Origin: Cytobacillus solani
GTDB lineage: Bacteria; Bacillota; Bacilli; Bacillales; Cytobacillaceae
Direction of reading: 5' to 3'
Length of the DNA: 64,000 bases
Assembly: GCF_001420595.1 (NCBI RefSeq)
Contig: NZ_LJIX01000006.1
Location: 2,651,058 to 2,715,057, forward strand
In this document: piece by piece, positions 53,959 through 62,397 of the stretch
Layout of the letters: each line of letters starts with the position of its first letter
How positions within the stretch are numbered: position 1 is the stretch's first letter
Notes under the pieces: generated by a model
Database searches by the model: none
Told to the model about the DNA's origin: nothing
Seen by the model: only the letters and a program-made list of their open reading frames with translations
Position numbers and translations under genes: made by a program

Positions 53959-55455
53959 TTATATGTCATTCTTTTCTTTTGCTTTCATTGGATCAAATCG
54001 CATCGTATCTTCCGTTTGCTCAAGGATTGGCCTTTTCGTTTGCTTTGAAAATGGCAGGCGGATAAGAGAATCCTTTAAATCCTGAACTCTAAGGGGATAA
54101 AATGGTTCAAGAAACGGTCTCCCAAGTGAAGATAATCTTAATAAATGAATAAGAAGGAAACAAAAGCTAATTGCAACGCCTAATAAGCCGATATAATGCG
54201 CCATCAATAAAAAGGGGAAACGAATTAATCGGATCGTATTGCCCATTTGGTAAACAGGAGTAGTGAAGGATGCTAATGCCCCCAAGGCAACAATAATTAA
54301 TAAAACATTACTTGTTAAACCTGCTTCTACCGAGGCTGTCCCAATAACAATACCGCCAACGATACCAATTGTCTGTCCAACCTTTGTAGGGAGTCTAGCT
54401 CCTGCTTCCCTTAATAATTCAATCGTCAATTCCAGTACAAGTGCTTCCATGATCGGAGGCAATGGAATCGCGCTTCTTGAAGTAATTAATGTACTTAACA
54501 TGTCTTTAGGAATTAATTCATAATGATATGTAAGAACTGCGACATAAATGGGCGTGACTAAAATAGAAAATAAGACGGCAAAAAATCTCACTAAACGGAA
54601 GAAAGAGGCGACCGTCCAATTTAAAAAATAGTCTTCAAATGCAGAAAAAAATTCAAAAAAGGTTGTCGGTCCAATTAAGCCGTGAGGAGCACCATCAACT
54701 AAAATGGCAACCTTCCCTTCCCCAAGCACCGAAGCAATCCGATCTGGACGCTCCGTATCGATTAATTGCGGAAATGGCGAATTTTGATTGTCCTGTATTA
54801 ACTGTGTAAGATAAGAACTATCATTAATTTGGTCCACCTGTAGCTCTGATAACCTTTGAATAACTGTATTCACGTTCTCTTTATTCGCGATTCCTTCAAT
54901 ATAAAGTACAGAAACTCTCGTTTTTGATATTTTTCCAATATGTAATTCCTTTATGATTAACTCTGGCAATGGCAATCTTTTTCGAACGAGGTTAATATTC
55001 GTATCAAGTGATTCTACAAATGCCTCTTTCGGACCTACAACACTAAATTCCACCTCGGGAATGGCTACTTGACGTGTTCTTTCAACACTTGCTTTTGCAA
55101 GACCCATTTGGTTTAAATTATTTACATCAAAAATGATTACATGACCTCTTAACAATTGATCCTGAATTATTGTTGTATCCTTTTCAAGGGTTACTTCTTC
55201 TATGGGAATGACATTAGGCAAGGAAGTAATAACTTCCAACTCTTTTAAGTAGGGCATAATATCCCGATGCAAAATTTCTGTATCTATTAAAGATGTGTAA
55301 TATCCTATACAAAGCGTTGATGACCTTGATGCATACGTAAATTGCGTAAATTCGTCAGATTCCGATAATTGCTGCAACAAAACTTGGAAAGAATCATCCT
55401 TTTTAGGATCCTTTTCATTTTTGTCTAATTTTTTTTTATTCCTCCAAATTCTCAT
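53959..55455 (-). CDS. Spore germination protein GerA-type subunit
   Basis: A 498-residue protein. The N-terminal soluble domain (to about 290) includes FSVVGPKEAFVESLDTNINLVRKRLP and DTERPDRIASVLGEGKVAILVDG; five helices follow (WTVASFFRLVRFFAVLFSILVTP, SRSAIPLPPIMEALVLELTIEL, VGGIVIGTASVEAGLTS). This is the A subunit of a germinant receptor. With the B and C genes it forms a complete operon transcribed leftward, normally under sigma-G in the forespore. Confidence 0.94.
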   Translation of the reverse strand: MRIWRNKKKLDKNEKDPKKDDSFQVLLQQLSESDEFTQFTYASRSSTLCIGYYTSLIDTEILHRDIMPYLKELEVITSLPNVIPIEEVTLEKDTTIIQDQLLRGHVIIFDVNNLNQMGLAKASVERTRQVAIPEVEFSVVGPKEAFVESLDTNINLVRKRLPLPELIIKELHIGKISKTRVSVLYIEGIANKENVNTVIQRLSELQVDQINDSSYLTQLIQDNQNSPFPQLIDTERPDRIASVLGEGKVAILVDGAPHGLIGPTTFFEFFSAFEDYFLNWTVASFFRLVRFFAVLFSILVTPIYVAVLTYHYELIPKDMLSTLITSRSAIPLPPIMEALVLELTIELLREAGARLPTKVGQTIGIVGGIVIGTASVEAGLTSNVLLIIVALGALASFTTPVYQMGNTIRLIRFPFLLMAHYIGLLGVAISFCFLLIHLLRLSSLGRPFLEPFYPLRVQDLKDSLIRLPFSKQTKRPILEQTEDTMRFDPMKAKEKNDI

Positions 55456-55484
55456 CTACAAATCACCCGTTTAAAAATAACAAA

Positions 55485-56045
55485 ATGAGTACCTATTTTC
55501 ATAATTTACAAGAAGCATTTAAATTATACGCTTTTTCTTTTTTGTTCCTAATATTTAAGAAGGCAGAAAGCATCTCAACAGAAATACCACTTGAGTTAAG
55601 AAAGCAATTATTCAATTTGAGAGAATTAGTATTGCTGCAAAAAAATTGTACTACAAATGAAGGAGCGGATGTTTTGCGAGAAGCCATATCAGTCTTTGCT
55701 GGGCACGGGGTAATGGAGGAATTTTCATCATTGCCGCGAATATTCAGAGACGTTGTTGTGAATGAGCAATGGGAAGGACCGCGAAATCTTCTATTGACGC
55801 AAATCTTCCGTGATATTCAAAGAGTATCGGATTGGTATTCTCCTGCTGAATTTGTTGCGAGTATTTTAGATGGTACATCAGAGGAGAAGAAATATAAGTT
55901 TAGCTTACAGCTGGAAGATTTATTACAAAGACCTGTACTAGGTGAGGTTAATGATGTTTCAATTGACGCAGCCATAGAATGGGATGATTTTTGCTCATCC
56001 ATTTTCAAGGTTTATCAGGAAATTGCCTTAAAGGAAATTGAATAA
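55485..56045 (+). pseudogene. C-terminal fragment of an acyl-CoA dehydrogenase-like gene
   Basis: The 186 codons contain GHGVMEEFSSLPRIFRDVVVNEQWEGPRN, the flavin-domain end of acyl-CoA dehydrogenases (compare GG-x-G-x-x-E-E-F and W-E-G-x-x-N), nearest to the AidB/long acyl-CoA dehydrogenase branch. The catalytic and N-terminal domains are missing. There is no ribosome binding site before the ATG, so a truncated relic is more likely than a real protein. It diverges from gerA by 29 bp. Confidence 0.6.
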
Positions 56046-56056
56046 ACGAAAATGAA

Positions 56057-56102
56057 GAAGTCGTCCGTCTTAAATATCGATTACTTAAAATGGACGACTT
56101 TC
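56057..56102. terminator. Terminator-like hairpin
   Basis: GAAGTCGTCC pairs with GGACGACTTTC around a 25-nt AT-rich loop; T runs are short. It lies between two converging units. Confidence 0.6.
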
Positions 56103-56106
56103 TTAT

Positions 56107-56565
56107 TTAAGTAATTGAAATTGGCGGCAAGGTATGGCCTGTTTCAAGCAAACTCTTTAAATTGCTTAATATTGCAGGCCATCCATTGTTAAATCCTTCA
56201 AACGTATCTTCCTGCTCCACCATATCACTCGAAACCAGGTTTTCATGTTTTAAAGTAAATTTAACAATATTATCCATCGATGCTAATTTAAACGTTACAA
56301 TAGTGGGTTCGTCACGGATGGCTTTATCATTTACATACGTCCATGTAAAAGAAAGCAAACGCTTTGGCTCACAAGTAAGGATTGTTCCATAGTCACAAAC
56401 TGTCCCATTTCTAGAATAAGTAACCTCTGACCCCACTTGCCAATTTGATTCAATCTTACTGCCGAAGAAATACTTCTCCGTCATTTCTCCTTCAGTAAGT
56501 GCATGCCAAAGTTTTTCAGGAGTTGTTGCAATATAAGTCACATAAACAAATGATGGGTTAGTCAT
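56107..56565 (-). CDS. SRPBCC (AHSA1-like) protein
   Basis: A 152-residue protein of the START/Bet v 1 fold. It shows VYVTYIATTPEKLWHALTEGEMTEKYFFG, LLSFTW and the end helix FEGFNNGWPAILSNLKSLLETG, all typical of AHSA1-type proteins. The ATG at 56565 is used; the earlier in-frame ATG belongs to its AGGAGGG site. Such proteins bind hydrophobic ligands; no role can be inferred. Confidence 0.85.
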   Translation of the reverse strand: MTNPSFVYVTYIATTPEKLWHALTEGEMTEKYFFGSKIESNWQVGSEVTYSRNGTVCDYGTILTCEPKRLLSFTWTYVNDKAIRDEPTIVTFKLASMDNIVKFTLKHENLVSSDMVEQEDTFEGFNNGWPAILSNLKSLLETGHTLPPISIT

Positions 56566-56743
56566 GTGTTCCCTCCTCATAAAGGTTCCTTATATTTCTA
56601 TTTAGTTTAACCATTCTGTTTTTTAAGTTTGCAATGATGAAATCAGCTCCTGATTTGTAAAGTCCCTTTTAAATTCAACTTACTTATTTATTTTTCCTGC
56701 TTAATTGATTTAAATTAATTTTGCTGATTTATAAAATATTAAG

Positions 56744-56772
56744 TTGACTCATGATTTTATGAATGCTATATT
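56744..56772 (+). promoter_or_regulatory. Sigma-A promoter of the mutS2-like leader
   Basis: TTGACT (56744-56749) and TATATT (56767-56772) are spaced 17 nt. Transcription would begin near 56779, giving a leader of about 390 nt before the coding start at 57168. Confidence 0.7.
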
Positions 56773-56803
56773 TTATTTATTCTAAAAAAAGGTGTGGGGA
56801 TTT

Positions 56804-56827
56804 ATGTCGGGAGTAGGTATCAACTAA
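56804..56827 (+). CDS. Seven-codon leader peptide MSGVGIN
   Basis: ATG at 56804 is preceded by AAGGTGTGGGG, encodes M-S-G-V-G-I-N and stops with TAA at 56825. It is the first start after the promoter, and its stop codon lies in the first hairpin. Short leader peptides followed by terminators commonly sense slowed ribosomes. Translation has not been shown. Confidence 0.5.
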   Translation: MSGVGIN

Positions 56828-56967
56828 TTTAGTTGAATAAGGTTTTAATAACTGGTTTAGCCAGTTTATTAAGTCTGCCTTTTTTCACAATGTGTTTCAT
56901 TGTGAATGCCTACCTTAAGACTGCTTCCTTTTCCATATATTCGTGTAACATTAAGTATGTTATGACG

Positions 56968-57003
56968 AAAAGCATGGCGGGATTTGTCCTGTCATGCTTT
57001 TTT
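56968..57003 (+). terminator. Leader terminator 1
   Basis: AAAAGCATGGCGGGA pairs with TCCTGTCATGCTTTT (one bulge) around TTTG, followed by T6. It lies 165 nt before the coding start. Confidence 0.8.
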
Positions 57004-57056
57004 GCTTCATTCCCCTTATTGTTGACGATATTTATGCTTTGTTTCATACAAAGCAG

Positions 57057-57138
57057 ATGCCCGCAGGAGCTTTCTACCCAAATAACAATTTTTTTACGTT
57101 ATTTGGAAAGGTAGGAGAGTTTTTGCGGGCATTTTTTT
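57057..57138 (+). terminator. Leader terminator 2
   Basis: TGCCCGCA (57058-57065) pairs with TGCGGGCA (57124-57131). Inside it CTACC/GGTAG and CAAATAAC/GTTATTTG (57079-57086, 57098-57105) extend the stem. T7 follows at 57132. Only 29 nt separate it from the coding start, so it must be overcome for expression. Confidence 0.85.
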
Positions 57139-57167
57139 ATATCTAAGACGATACAATGGAGGCAAAT

Positions 57168-59075
57168 ATGAATACAATGACTTTTGAAAAATTACAATAT
57201 CATGAGCTTAAAGAAATCGTGAAAACTTTTTGCAGCAGCAGTCTTGGTAAGGAATTAATTGATAAACTTCACCCAAGCACAAACATGAAAGTTGTAAGAA
57301 CCCGATTAAACGAGACAACAGAGGCACGGAATTTATTGAATGCCGAAAGCCATCTTCCATTAAAAGGGATTACAAATATCGGCAATCACATCGAAAAGCT
57401 AGAAAAAGGCATGATGTTAAGTCCATCAGAGCTAATCGCGATTTCTGACTTTTTAAGAGGCTGCAGAAACATTAAGAAGTTTATGGCGGACAAAGAATTT
57501 TTCGCTCCGATTTTGCACTCTTATGCGCACTCAATGACTGAGTTTAGGGGGATTGAAGATGAAATTAATTTCTCGATTAAAGGAAACAGCGTGGACTCGG
57601 AAGCAAGTAAAGAGTTAAAACGAATTCGCAATCACATATCAAAGACGGAAGAAAAAATTGAGGAACGCTTAAATAAATTTCTTAGAAGCAGTGCCAACAA
57701 AGAATGCATTCAAGAATTTTTTATAAGTAAAAAGGATGACCGCTTTACGATTCCTATAAAAGCCTCGTATAAAAACAAAGTGGCTGGTTCGATTGTAGAG
57801 GTTTCTTCTAAAGGATCCACTGTGTTTATCGAGCCTGCATCCGTCTCAAAATTAAATGCAGAATTAGCTGTTCTTAAAGCCGAGGAAGCCATTGAAGAAT
57901 ATCAGATTTTAGCTACCCTTTCAGGAATAATCCTTGAAGAGATTCGGGCAATTAGGATTAATATTGAATTAATAAGCCAGTACGATATGATCTTTGCTAA
58001 AGCTAAGTTTAGTAAAAGCGTGGATGCCATTGAACCTAAATTGAATAATCATGGATATATCAAACTGGTAAAGTGCAAACATCCTCTATTACAAGGGAAT
58101 ATTGTGCCTCTAGACTTTGAAATTGGGAAGGATTATCGCAGTTTAATCATTACTGGTCCAAATGCAGGCGGAAAAACGATCGTTCTGAAAACAATTGGGA
58201 TCTTATCACTAGCGGTTATGTCAGGTTTTCACATCACAGCTGATGAAGGAACAGAGCTTGCCGTATTTGACCATATATATGTTGATATCGGAGATAATCA
58301 AAGCATTGAAAATTCACTAAGTACCTTTTCATCACATATGAAAAATCTTTCAGAAATATTAAAAGCATCAAATAATCATACACTGCTGCTATTTGATGAA
58401 ATAGGAAGTGGAACAGAACCAAATGAAGGTGCTTCCTTAGCCATCGCTATTCTTGAGGAATTTTACAAGAAAGGTTGCATCACCGTTGCAACCACACATT
58501 ACGGAGAAATTAAACGATATTCAGAGATTCACAGCGATTTCATGAATGCCGCGATGCAATTCAATAGTGACACACTTGAACCTTTGTATAAACTAATAAT
58601 TGGGAAATCTGGAGATAGCAATGCACTGTGGATAGCGAGGAAAATGGATATCCCTGAGCATATTTTGCAAAAGGCACAGCAATATATAAACAATAAGAAA
58701 TACGATTTAGAACGAGTAAAAGATAGTAAAATACGCAAAAACAATGAAGAGACATTTGAAGAGGCTGCCGATTATGATTTTGAAGTTGGAGATAAAGTGA
58801 AGTTAACAGAATATGATGATTTTGGGATCGTATACAAAAAGAAAGATTCATTTAATCATGTAGCTGTCCTTTATAAAGAAGCATTCATAGAGGTAAATGC
58901 AAAAAGATTGGAGCTTGAGATAAAAGCTAGTGAATTATACCCGGATGGATACGATATGAATTTATTATTTGTCAGTTATGAAGAACGGAAATTCCAGCGA
59001 GATATAGAAAGAGGCTCAAAAAAAGCATTGAAAAAAGTGAATGCAGAGATAAAAAATCGAAAAAACAATAATTAG
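57168..59075 (+). CDS. MutS2-like (RqcU-related) ATPase without Smr domain
   Basis: A 635-residue protein matching MutS2 through its core: FEKLQYHELKEIVKTFCSSSLGKEL, coiled-coil lever (residues 150-290), Walker A GPNAGGKT (330-337), LLFDEIGSGTEP (Walker B) and TTHYGE. After the ATPase a KOW-like segment is seen (FEVGDKVKLTEYDDFGIVYKKKD). It then ends with a lysine-rich tail and lacks the roughly 80-residue Smr nuclease with LDLRG that ends B. subtilis MutS2 (785 residues). MutS2 rescues collided ribosomes in Bacillus. ATG 57168 has GGAGG five bases upstream; an earlier ATG overlaps that site. The gene is most likely a paralogue, not the housekeeping copy. Confidence 0.88.
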   Translation: MNTMTFEKLQYHELKEIVKTFCSSSLGKELIDKLHPSTNMKVVRTRLNETTEARNLLNAESHLPLKGITNIGNHIEKLEKGMMLSPSELIAISDFLRGCRNIKKFMADKEFFAPILHSYAHSMTEFRGIEDEINFSIKGNSVDSEASKELKRIRNHISKTEEKIEERLNKFLRSSANKECIQEFFISKKDDRFTIPIKASYKNKVAGSIVEVSSKGSTVFIEPASVSKLNAELAVLKAEEAIEEYQILATLSGIILEEIRAIRINIELISQYDMIFAKAKFSKSVDAIEPKLNNHGYIKLVKCKHPLLQGNIVPLDFEIGKDYRSLIITGPNAGGKTIVLKTIGILSLAVMSGFHITADEGTELAVFDHIYVDIGDNQSIENSLSTFSSHMKNLSEILKASNNHTLLLFDEIGSGTEPNEGASLAIAILEEFYKKGCITVATTHYGEIKRYSEIHSDFMNAAMQFNSDTLEPLYKLIIGKSGDSNALWIARKMDIPEHILQKAQQYINNKKYDLERVKDSKIRKNNEETFEEAADYDFEVGDKVKLTEYDDFGIVYKKKDSFNHVAVLYKEAFIEVNAKRLELEIKASELYPDGYDMNLLFVSYEERKFQRDIERGSKKALKKVNAEIKNRKNNN

Positions 59076-59098
59076 TAGGATGCCTAGCTTCCTCGCAC

Positions 59099-59158
59099 TG
59101 AATATTTTAGTGACCAGTATTTCCTTTTACTGTTAATACTGGTCACTAAAGAATATTC
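59099..59158 (+). terminator. Long hairpin after the MutS2-like gene
   Basis: GAATATTTTAGTGACCAGTATT pairs with AATACTGGTCACTAAAGAATATTC with one bulge, flanked by CCTAG/CTAGG. A weak T tract (CTCTTTTTCC) follows. The stem is long enough to be a terminator or the footprint of a mobile repeat. Confidence 0.7.
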
Positions 59159-59320
59159 TAGGCGCCCTCTTTTTCCTGTTTATGTAATTTCTGGTCACCG
59201 TTTTACTTTTATGAAACCACTTATTCCTTTTATTGTTAATTTGAGGTCCTTTAAGTCTTTTATGAAACTAAATTTCCCTTTAATTGTAATTTTTTTTCTT
59301 GTTTACATAATATTATTATA
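59119..59320. repeat. Degenerate tandem repeat, period about 51 bp
   Basis: Four related blocks start near 59119, 59171, 59222 and 59272, each of the type (A/T)TTTCC(T/C)TTT(A)..TTGTTAAT...GGTC. Blocks two and three also share CTTTTATGAAAC. Copies have drifted strongly. No gene is present between 59076 and 59332. Confidence 0.45.
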
Positions 59321-59332
59321 GTCCTCAACCTA

Positions 59333-60367
59333 TTAAGAAAACATTGATTCTACTACTAACCCGTTTCTGCCTTTTGTTGTTACAGCTTGTGAGAGCGAAT
59401 TTAAAATCGCTTCCTCTGTTGCTTCAGCTGCACCGGCAAATAGCTGGTTCATCAGTGGATGATCCTCTCTAATATGTGTTGTGGTTTGAAGAATGGCTTC
59501 GCTATTGTGGGGAATTTTAGTAGCAGTTGAAAAGGCAATGACGATATCCCCGCTGCCATGGCTAAAATGACTGCCCGTTCGGCCTAATCCTATGCCGCAT
59601 CGTTTAGCAACACGTAATAGCTGTCTGTCACTTAACGGTACATCTGTTGCAAGAACCATAATGATAGAACCATCTGAAGTTTCATCGATTCCTTTCCGGA
59701 CATCTTTAATCCCACGATACTTTTCAAACGGAAACTCTATCTTCCCGCCAAAATTACTAAGTACCATACAACCGATTGTATATTTTTGATTGCCCTCTTC
59801 AATCACTCTAGACGAGGAACCAATTCCCCCTTTATACCCAAAACAAACCATACCTTTCCCCGCACCGACTGCCCCCTCCAAAGAGATATCCGCAGTTGCA
59901 GTCTGTATCGCTTCAATCGCATGGTTTGGCTTTACAGGAAATTCCCTAATTGAATTTAACTGACCATCATTGCATTCGCCAACGACAATATTTATTGTAC
60001 CTGTTGTATCACCGATCTCAAGGTTTTCTTGAAGCATATACTCTAAAGTGCCCTGTGTTACTGCAGAAACTCCAAACGTATTTGTTAGCATAATTGGTGA
60101 TTCAAGCACACCTAACTCATTCACTTGGACAAGACCTGTTGTTTTTCCGAACCCATTTAGCACATAGCTTGCTGCAATAACTTTTTCTTTAAAGAGATTA
60201 TCCCCATGAGGCAGAATAGCGGTCACTCCTGTGCATGCATATTCTCCTTCATCCAAAGGATAGTCCAAGGTTACATGTCCAACTTTTACTCCTTGTACAT
60301 CAGTAATGCAATTCTTTTTTCCCGGTAAAAGAGTTCCAATTGTTATTCCGCGATTTCTTATCTTCAC
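59333..60367 (-). CDS. P1/DmpA family peptidase
   Basis: A 344-residue self-processing hydrolase of family S58. NCITDVQGVKVGHVTL opens the fold, and GYKGGIGSSSRV holds the Gly183-Ser184 cleavage site whose Ser becomes the N-terminal nucleophile. LGRTGSHFSHGSGD is also conserved. DmpA-type enzymes release N-terminal D- or L-amino acids or beta-peptides. The GTG start overlaps the stop of the EamA gene by four bases, so the two were an operon. Confidence 0.92.
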   Translation of the reverse strand: MKIRNRGITIGTLLPGKKNCITDVQGVKVGHVTLDYPLDEGEYACTGVTAILPHGDNLFKEKVIAASYVLNGFGKTTGLVQVNELGVLESPIMLTNTFGVSAVTQGTLEYMLQENLEIGDTTGTINIVVGECNDGQLNSIREFPVKPNHAIEAIQTATADISLEGAVGAGKGMVCFGYKGGIGSSSRVIEEGNQKYTIGCMVLSNFGGKIEFPFEKYRGIKDVRKGIDETSDGSIIMVLATDVPLSDRQLLRVAKRCGIGLGRTGSHFSHGSGDIVIAFSTATKIPHNSEAILQTTTHIREDHPLMNQLFAGAAEATEEAILNSLSQAVTTKGRNGLVVESMFS

Positions 60368-61325
60368 ATGTATTTCCCCCTATTTTCCACTGTCATATCC
60401 TGATTCCTTTTAAATTTACGATATATCTCTTCATAAGCACCTGAACCGAGCACAACACCAAACAATATAAGGATAAAGCCCAACATATGTGTGATGGTAA
60501 TATTCTCTCCTAAAAAAAACGCTGCCCCTACTAGTGCGAAAAAAGGATTTAAATTTAGAAACATGGAAGCCTCCGCTGCTCCTACTTTTCCTATGGCACT
60601 GTTATAGACCATATGACCGATTGCTGTTGCAATATTGGCGGAAGCAAAGAATACAGCCCATAGACTGATAGAATGATTAGCCATGCTCGCTAAACCTTCA
60701 GGCTCCACAAATAAACTGATCACAAAGAGAAGAACAGCACCCATTAACAGCATATAGCCAGTCATTAGCCTAGGATCCAATGTCTCTGATCCCTTTTTGA
60801 TAAGGATAAAACTGGCTGCCTGTGCAAGGATAGAAATGAATATGTAAATATCTCCTATTGAAACGCCATCAATCCCGCTGCTGCCTTGAAACACAATAAA
60901 AGATACACCGGCAAGTCCTAATACAATGCCTATGACACGAATGCCTGTTAGAACATTTCCCAAAAAATGACAGCCAAAATAGCTGTTAACAGTGGGCCAA
61001 GTCCAAGGATCAATCCTCCATTCGTAGCAGTGGTCTGTGTAAGACCAGTCGATAAAAAATACTGGTGGGCAACCACATTAAATAACCCTCCAAAAAAGAC
61101 ATAAGGGAATTCCTTTTTTGTAAGCATTCGAACTTTCTTAATCGAAAAAAGAATAAGGAATACAGTAATCCCAGAAACAAAAATACGGAGTGCTGTCATT
61201 GTTACAGGCATGAAATTTTCGACTAACATTTTAGTTGCTGTGACATTGAATCCCCATGCAACCATAACAAAAAACAAAATAAAATAGGTCTGCTGTTTTT
61301 TCAATCGAGTCACTTCTTTCATCAA
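60364..61325 (-). pseudogene. EamA (DMT) transporter split by a frameshift
   Basis: Two overlapping frames make one ten-helix transporter. The first (61325-60948) ends GPLLTAILAVIFWEMF; the second begins at TTG 60963 with GNVLTGIRVIGIVLGLAGVSF. Adding one T to the T6 run (plus strand A6 at 60962-60967) gives AVIFLGNVLTGIR and a continuous protein of about 320 residues. Each half holds one EamA repeat. The homopolymer position suggests slippage or a sequencing error, so the gene may be intact in the living strain. Confidence 0.8.
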
Positions 61326-61335
61326 TCACATTTGC

Positions 61336-62304
61336 TTACATTGCTTGCTTTTTTTTTACCATACTTGTTCGATTAAAATAACGATCCATCATCAACCCAT
61401 AAATGGATGCCAATACTTGCTGAAAGAGCATGCCAATAACGACCGGAACAGCGACCTGAGGAGGAAAGTAGGAAACAGCAATAACAGCCCCTGCACTTAT
61501 ATTCCTCATCCCACCGGTAAAAGTTAAAGCAATGACTGTTTCTTTATCACACTTACACCATTTTCCTATGAAAAAGGAAAATAAATAACCAGTAAAGGCA
61601 ATGCAAAAAACAGTTATAGTTATAATGACTAGTTTTATATTCACTTCCTGCAAATACGGAGCAACCACAGCCCCGTTTAAAATAACTACTAGACCCATAC
61701 CAATTTTCGAAAATGGAGCTAACCGAGGACTCCACACATCCTTTACCTTCCCCTTTGTCCATTGATTCAAGAACATGCCTAGAATTGATGGAAGAACAAT
61801 CATGCCAATTAAGCCTTTCATCATGCTGAATACATCCATTTCTATTTTTTCACCGACTAAAATAGATAAAGTAAATGGCACGATAAATGGAGATAGGAAT
61901 GTATCAATTAAAATAATGGCTAGAGTAAAAGGAATATTTCCTCTGTAAATCGATACCCATATAAAGCTTGAAATTCCAGTAGGTATTGCCATTGCTAAAA
62001 TAAAGCCAGTAATTGTATATAAATCCCCGCTAAATACAATATGCCCTACTCCCCAAGCCCAGGCAGGCATCAATATATGTAAAATAAACAGAACTAAGAA
62101 CAAGGAGAATGGATGATTCAATGTTTGTTTCAACGAAGAAAAATTGGAACTAAGACTGCCTGCAAAAGTCATAAATGCAAAAATCCATGGAATTAAAAAA
62201 GAATAGTCTTTAAAAATACCAGCTAGCAAAACACCTATTACAACACTGGTTGGCGTGATTAACGGCATCATTCTTTCTAGTTGTTTGTTCAGTTTTTGTA
62301 ACAA
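61336..62304 (-). CDS. Bile acid:sodium symporter (BASS) family protein
   Basis: A 322-residue protein with about ten helices. MTFAGSLSSNFSSLKQTLNHPF, AMAIPTGISSFIWVSIYRGN and FTGGMRNISAGAVIAVSYFP contain the family's conserved sodium-site residues. Bacterial members carry organic anions such as pyruvate, pantoate or bile salts. GAGGAG lies before the TTG start. It ends ten bases before the EamA gene, suggesting a transport operon with the P1 peptidase. Confidence 0.88.
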   Translation of the reverse strand: MLQKLNKQLERMMPLITPTSVVIGVLLAGIFKDYSFLIPWIFAFMTFAGSLSSNFSSLKQTLNHPFSLFLVLFILHILMPAWAWGVGHIVFSGDLYTITGFILAMAIPTGISSFIWVSIYRGNIPFTLAIILIDTFLSPFIVPFTLSILVGEKIEMDVFSMMKGLIGMIVLPSILGMFLNQWTKGKVKDVWSPRLAPFSKIGMGLVVILNGAVVAPYLQEVNIKLVIITITVFCIAFTGYLFSFFIGKWCKCDKETVIALTFTGGMRNISAGAVIAVSYFPPQVAVPVVIGMLFQQVLASIYGLMMDRYFNRTSMVKKKQAM

Positions 62305-62397
62305 GATTTATTCTCCTCATCACTTAACAATTTTTATTAGAAGAAAACGATTCTTCCTTTTTTCGGAAAAACCGTTTTCTTACACAAAAATCAATGA

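Larger units (their letters stand above)
56779..57167 (+). promoter_or_regulatory. Structured leader (candidate attenuator) of the MutS2-like gene
   Basis: The leader holds, in order: a 7-codon frame with a purine-rich site; a hairpin over its stop (AACTA 56822-56826 / TAGTT 56830-56834); TTAATAACTGG/CCAGTTTATTAA (56845-56872); a perfect 9-bp stem TTCACAATG/CATTGTGAA (56884-56906); a terminator (56968-57003); and a larger terminator (57057-57138). CCTACCTT at 56909-56916 is exactly complementary to AAGGTAGG at 57108-57115 in the 3' half of the last terminator, so an alternative antiterminating pairing is possible. Elements and spacing are seen; the regulatory role is inferred from the similar layout of antibiotic-inducible leaders in Bacilli. 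Confidence 0.6.

Noticed and set aside
56833-57114. 93-codon hydrophobic reading frame inside the mutS2-like leader
   Set aside because: It starts at TTG without a ribosome binding site and runs through hairpins and a terminator; its composition follows from T-rich stems. It is better explained as leader structure.
57168-59075. Assignment as the mismatch-repair protein MutS
   Set aside because: It lacks the mismatch-recognition N-terminal domain, and its order of domains is that of MutS2.
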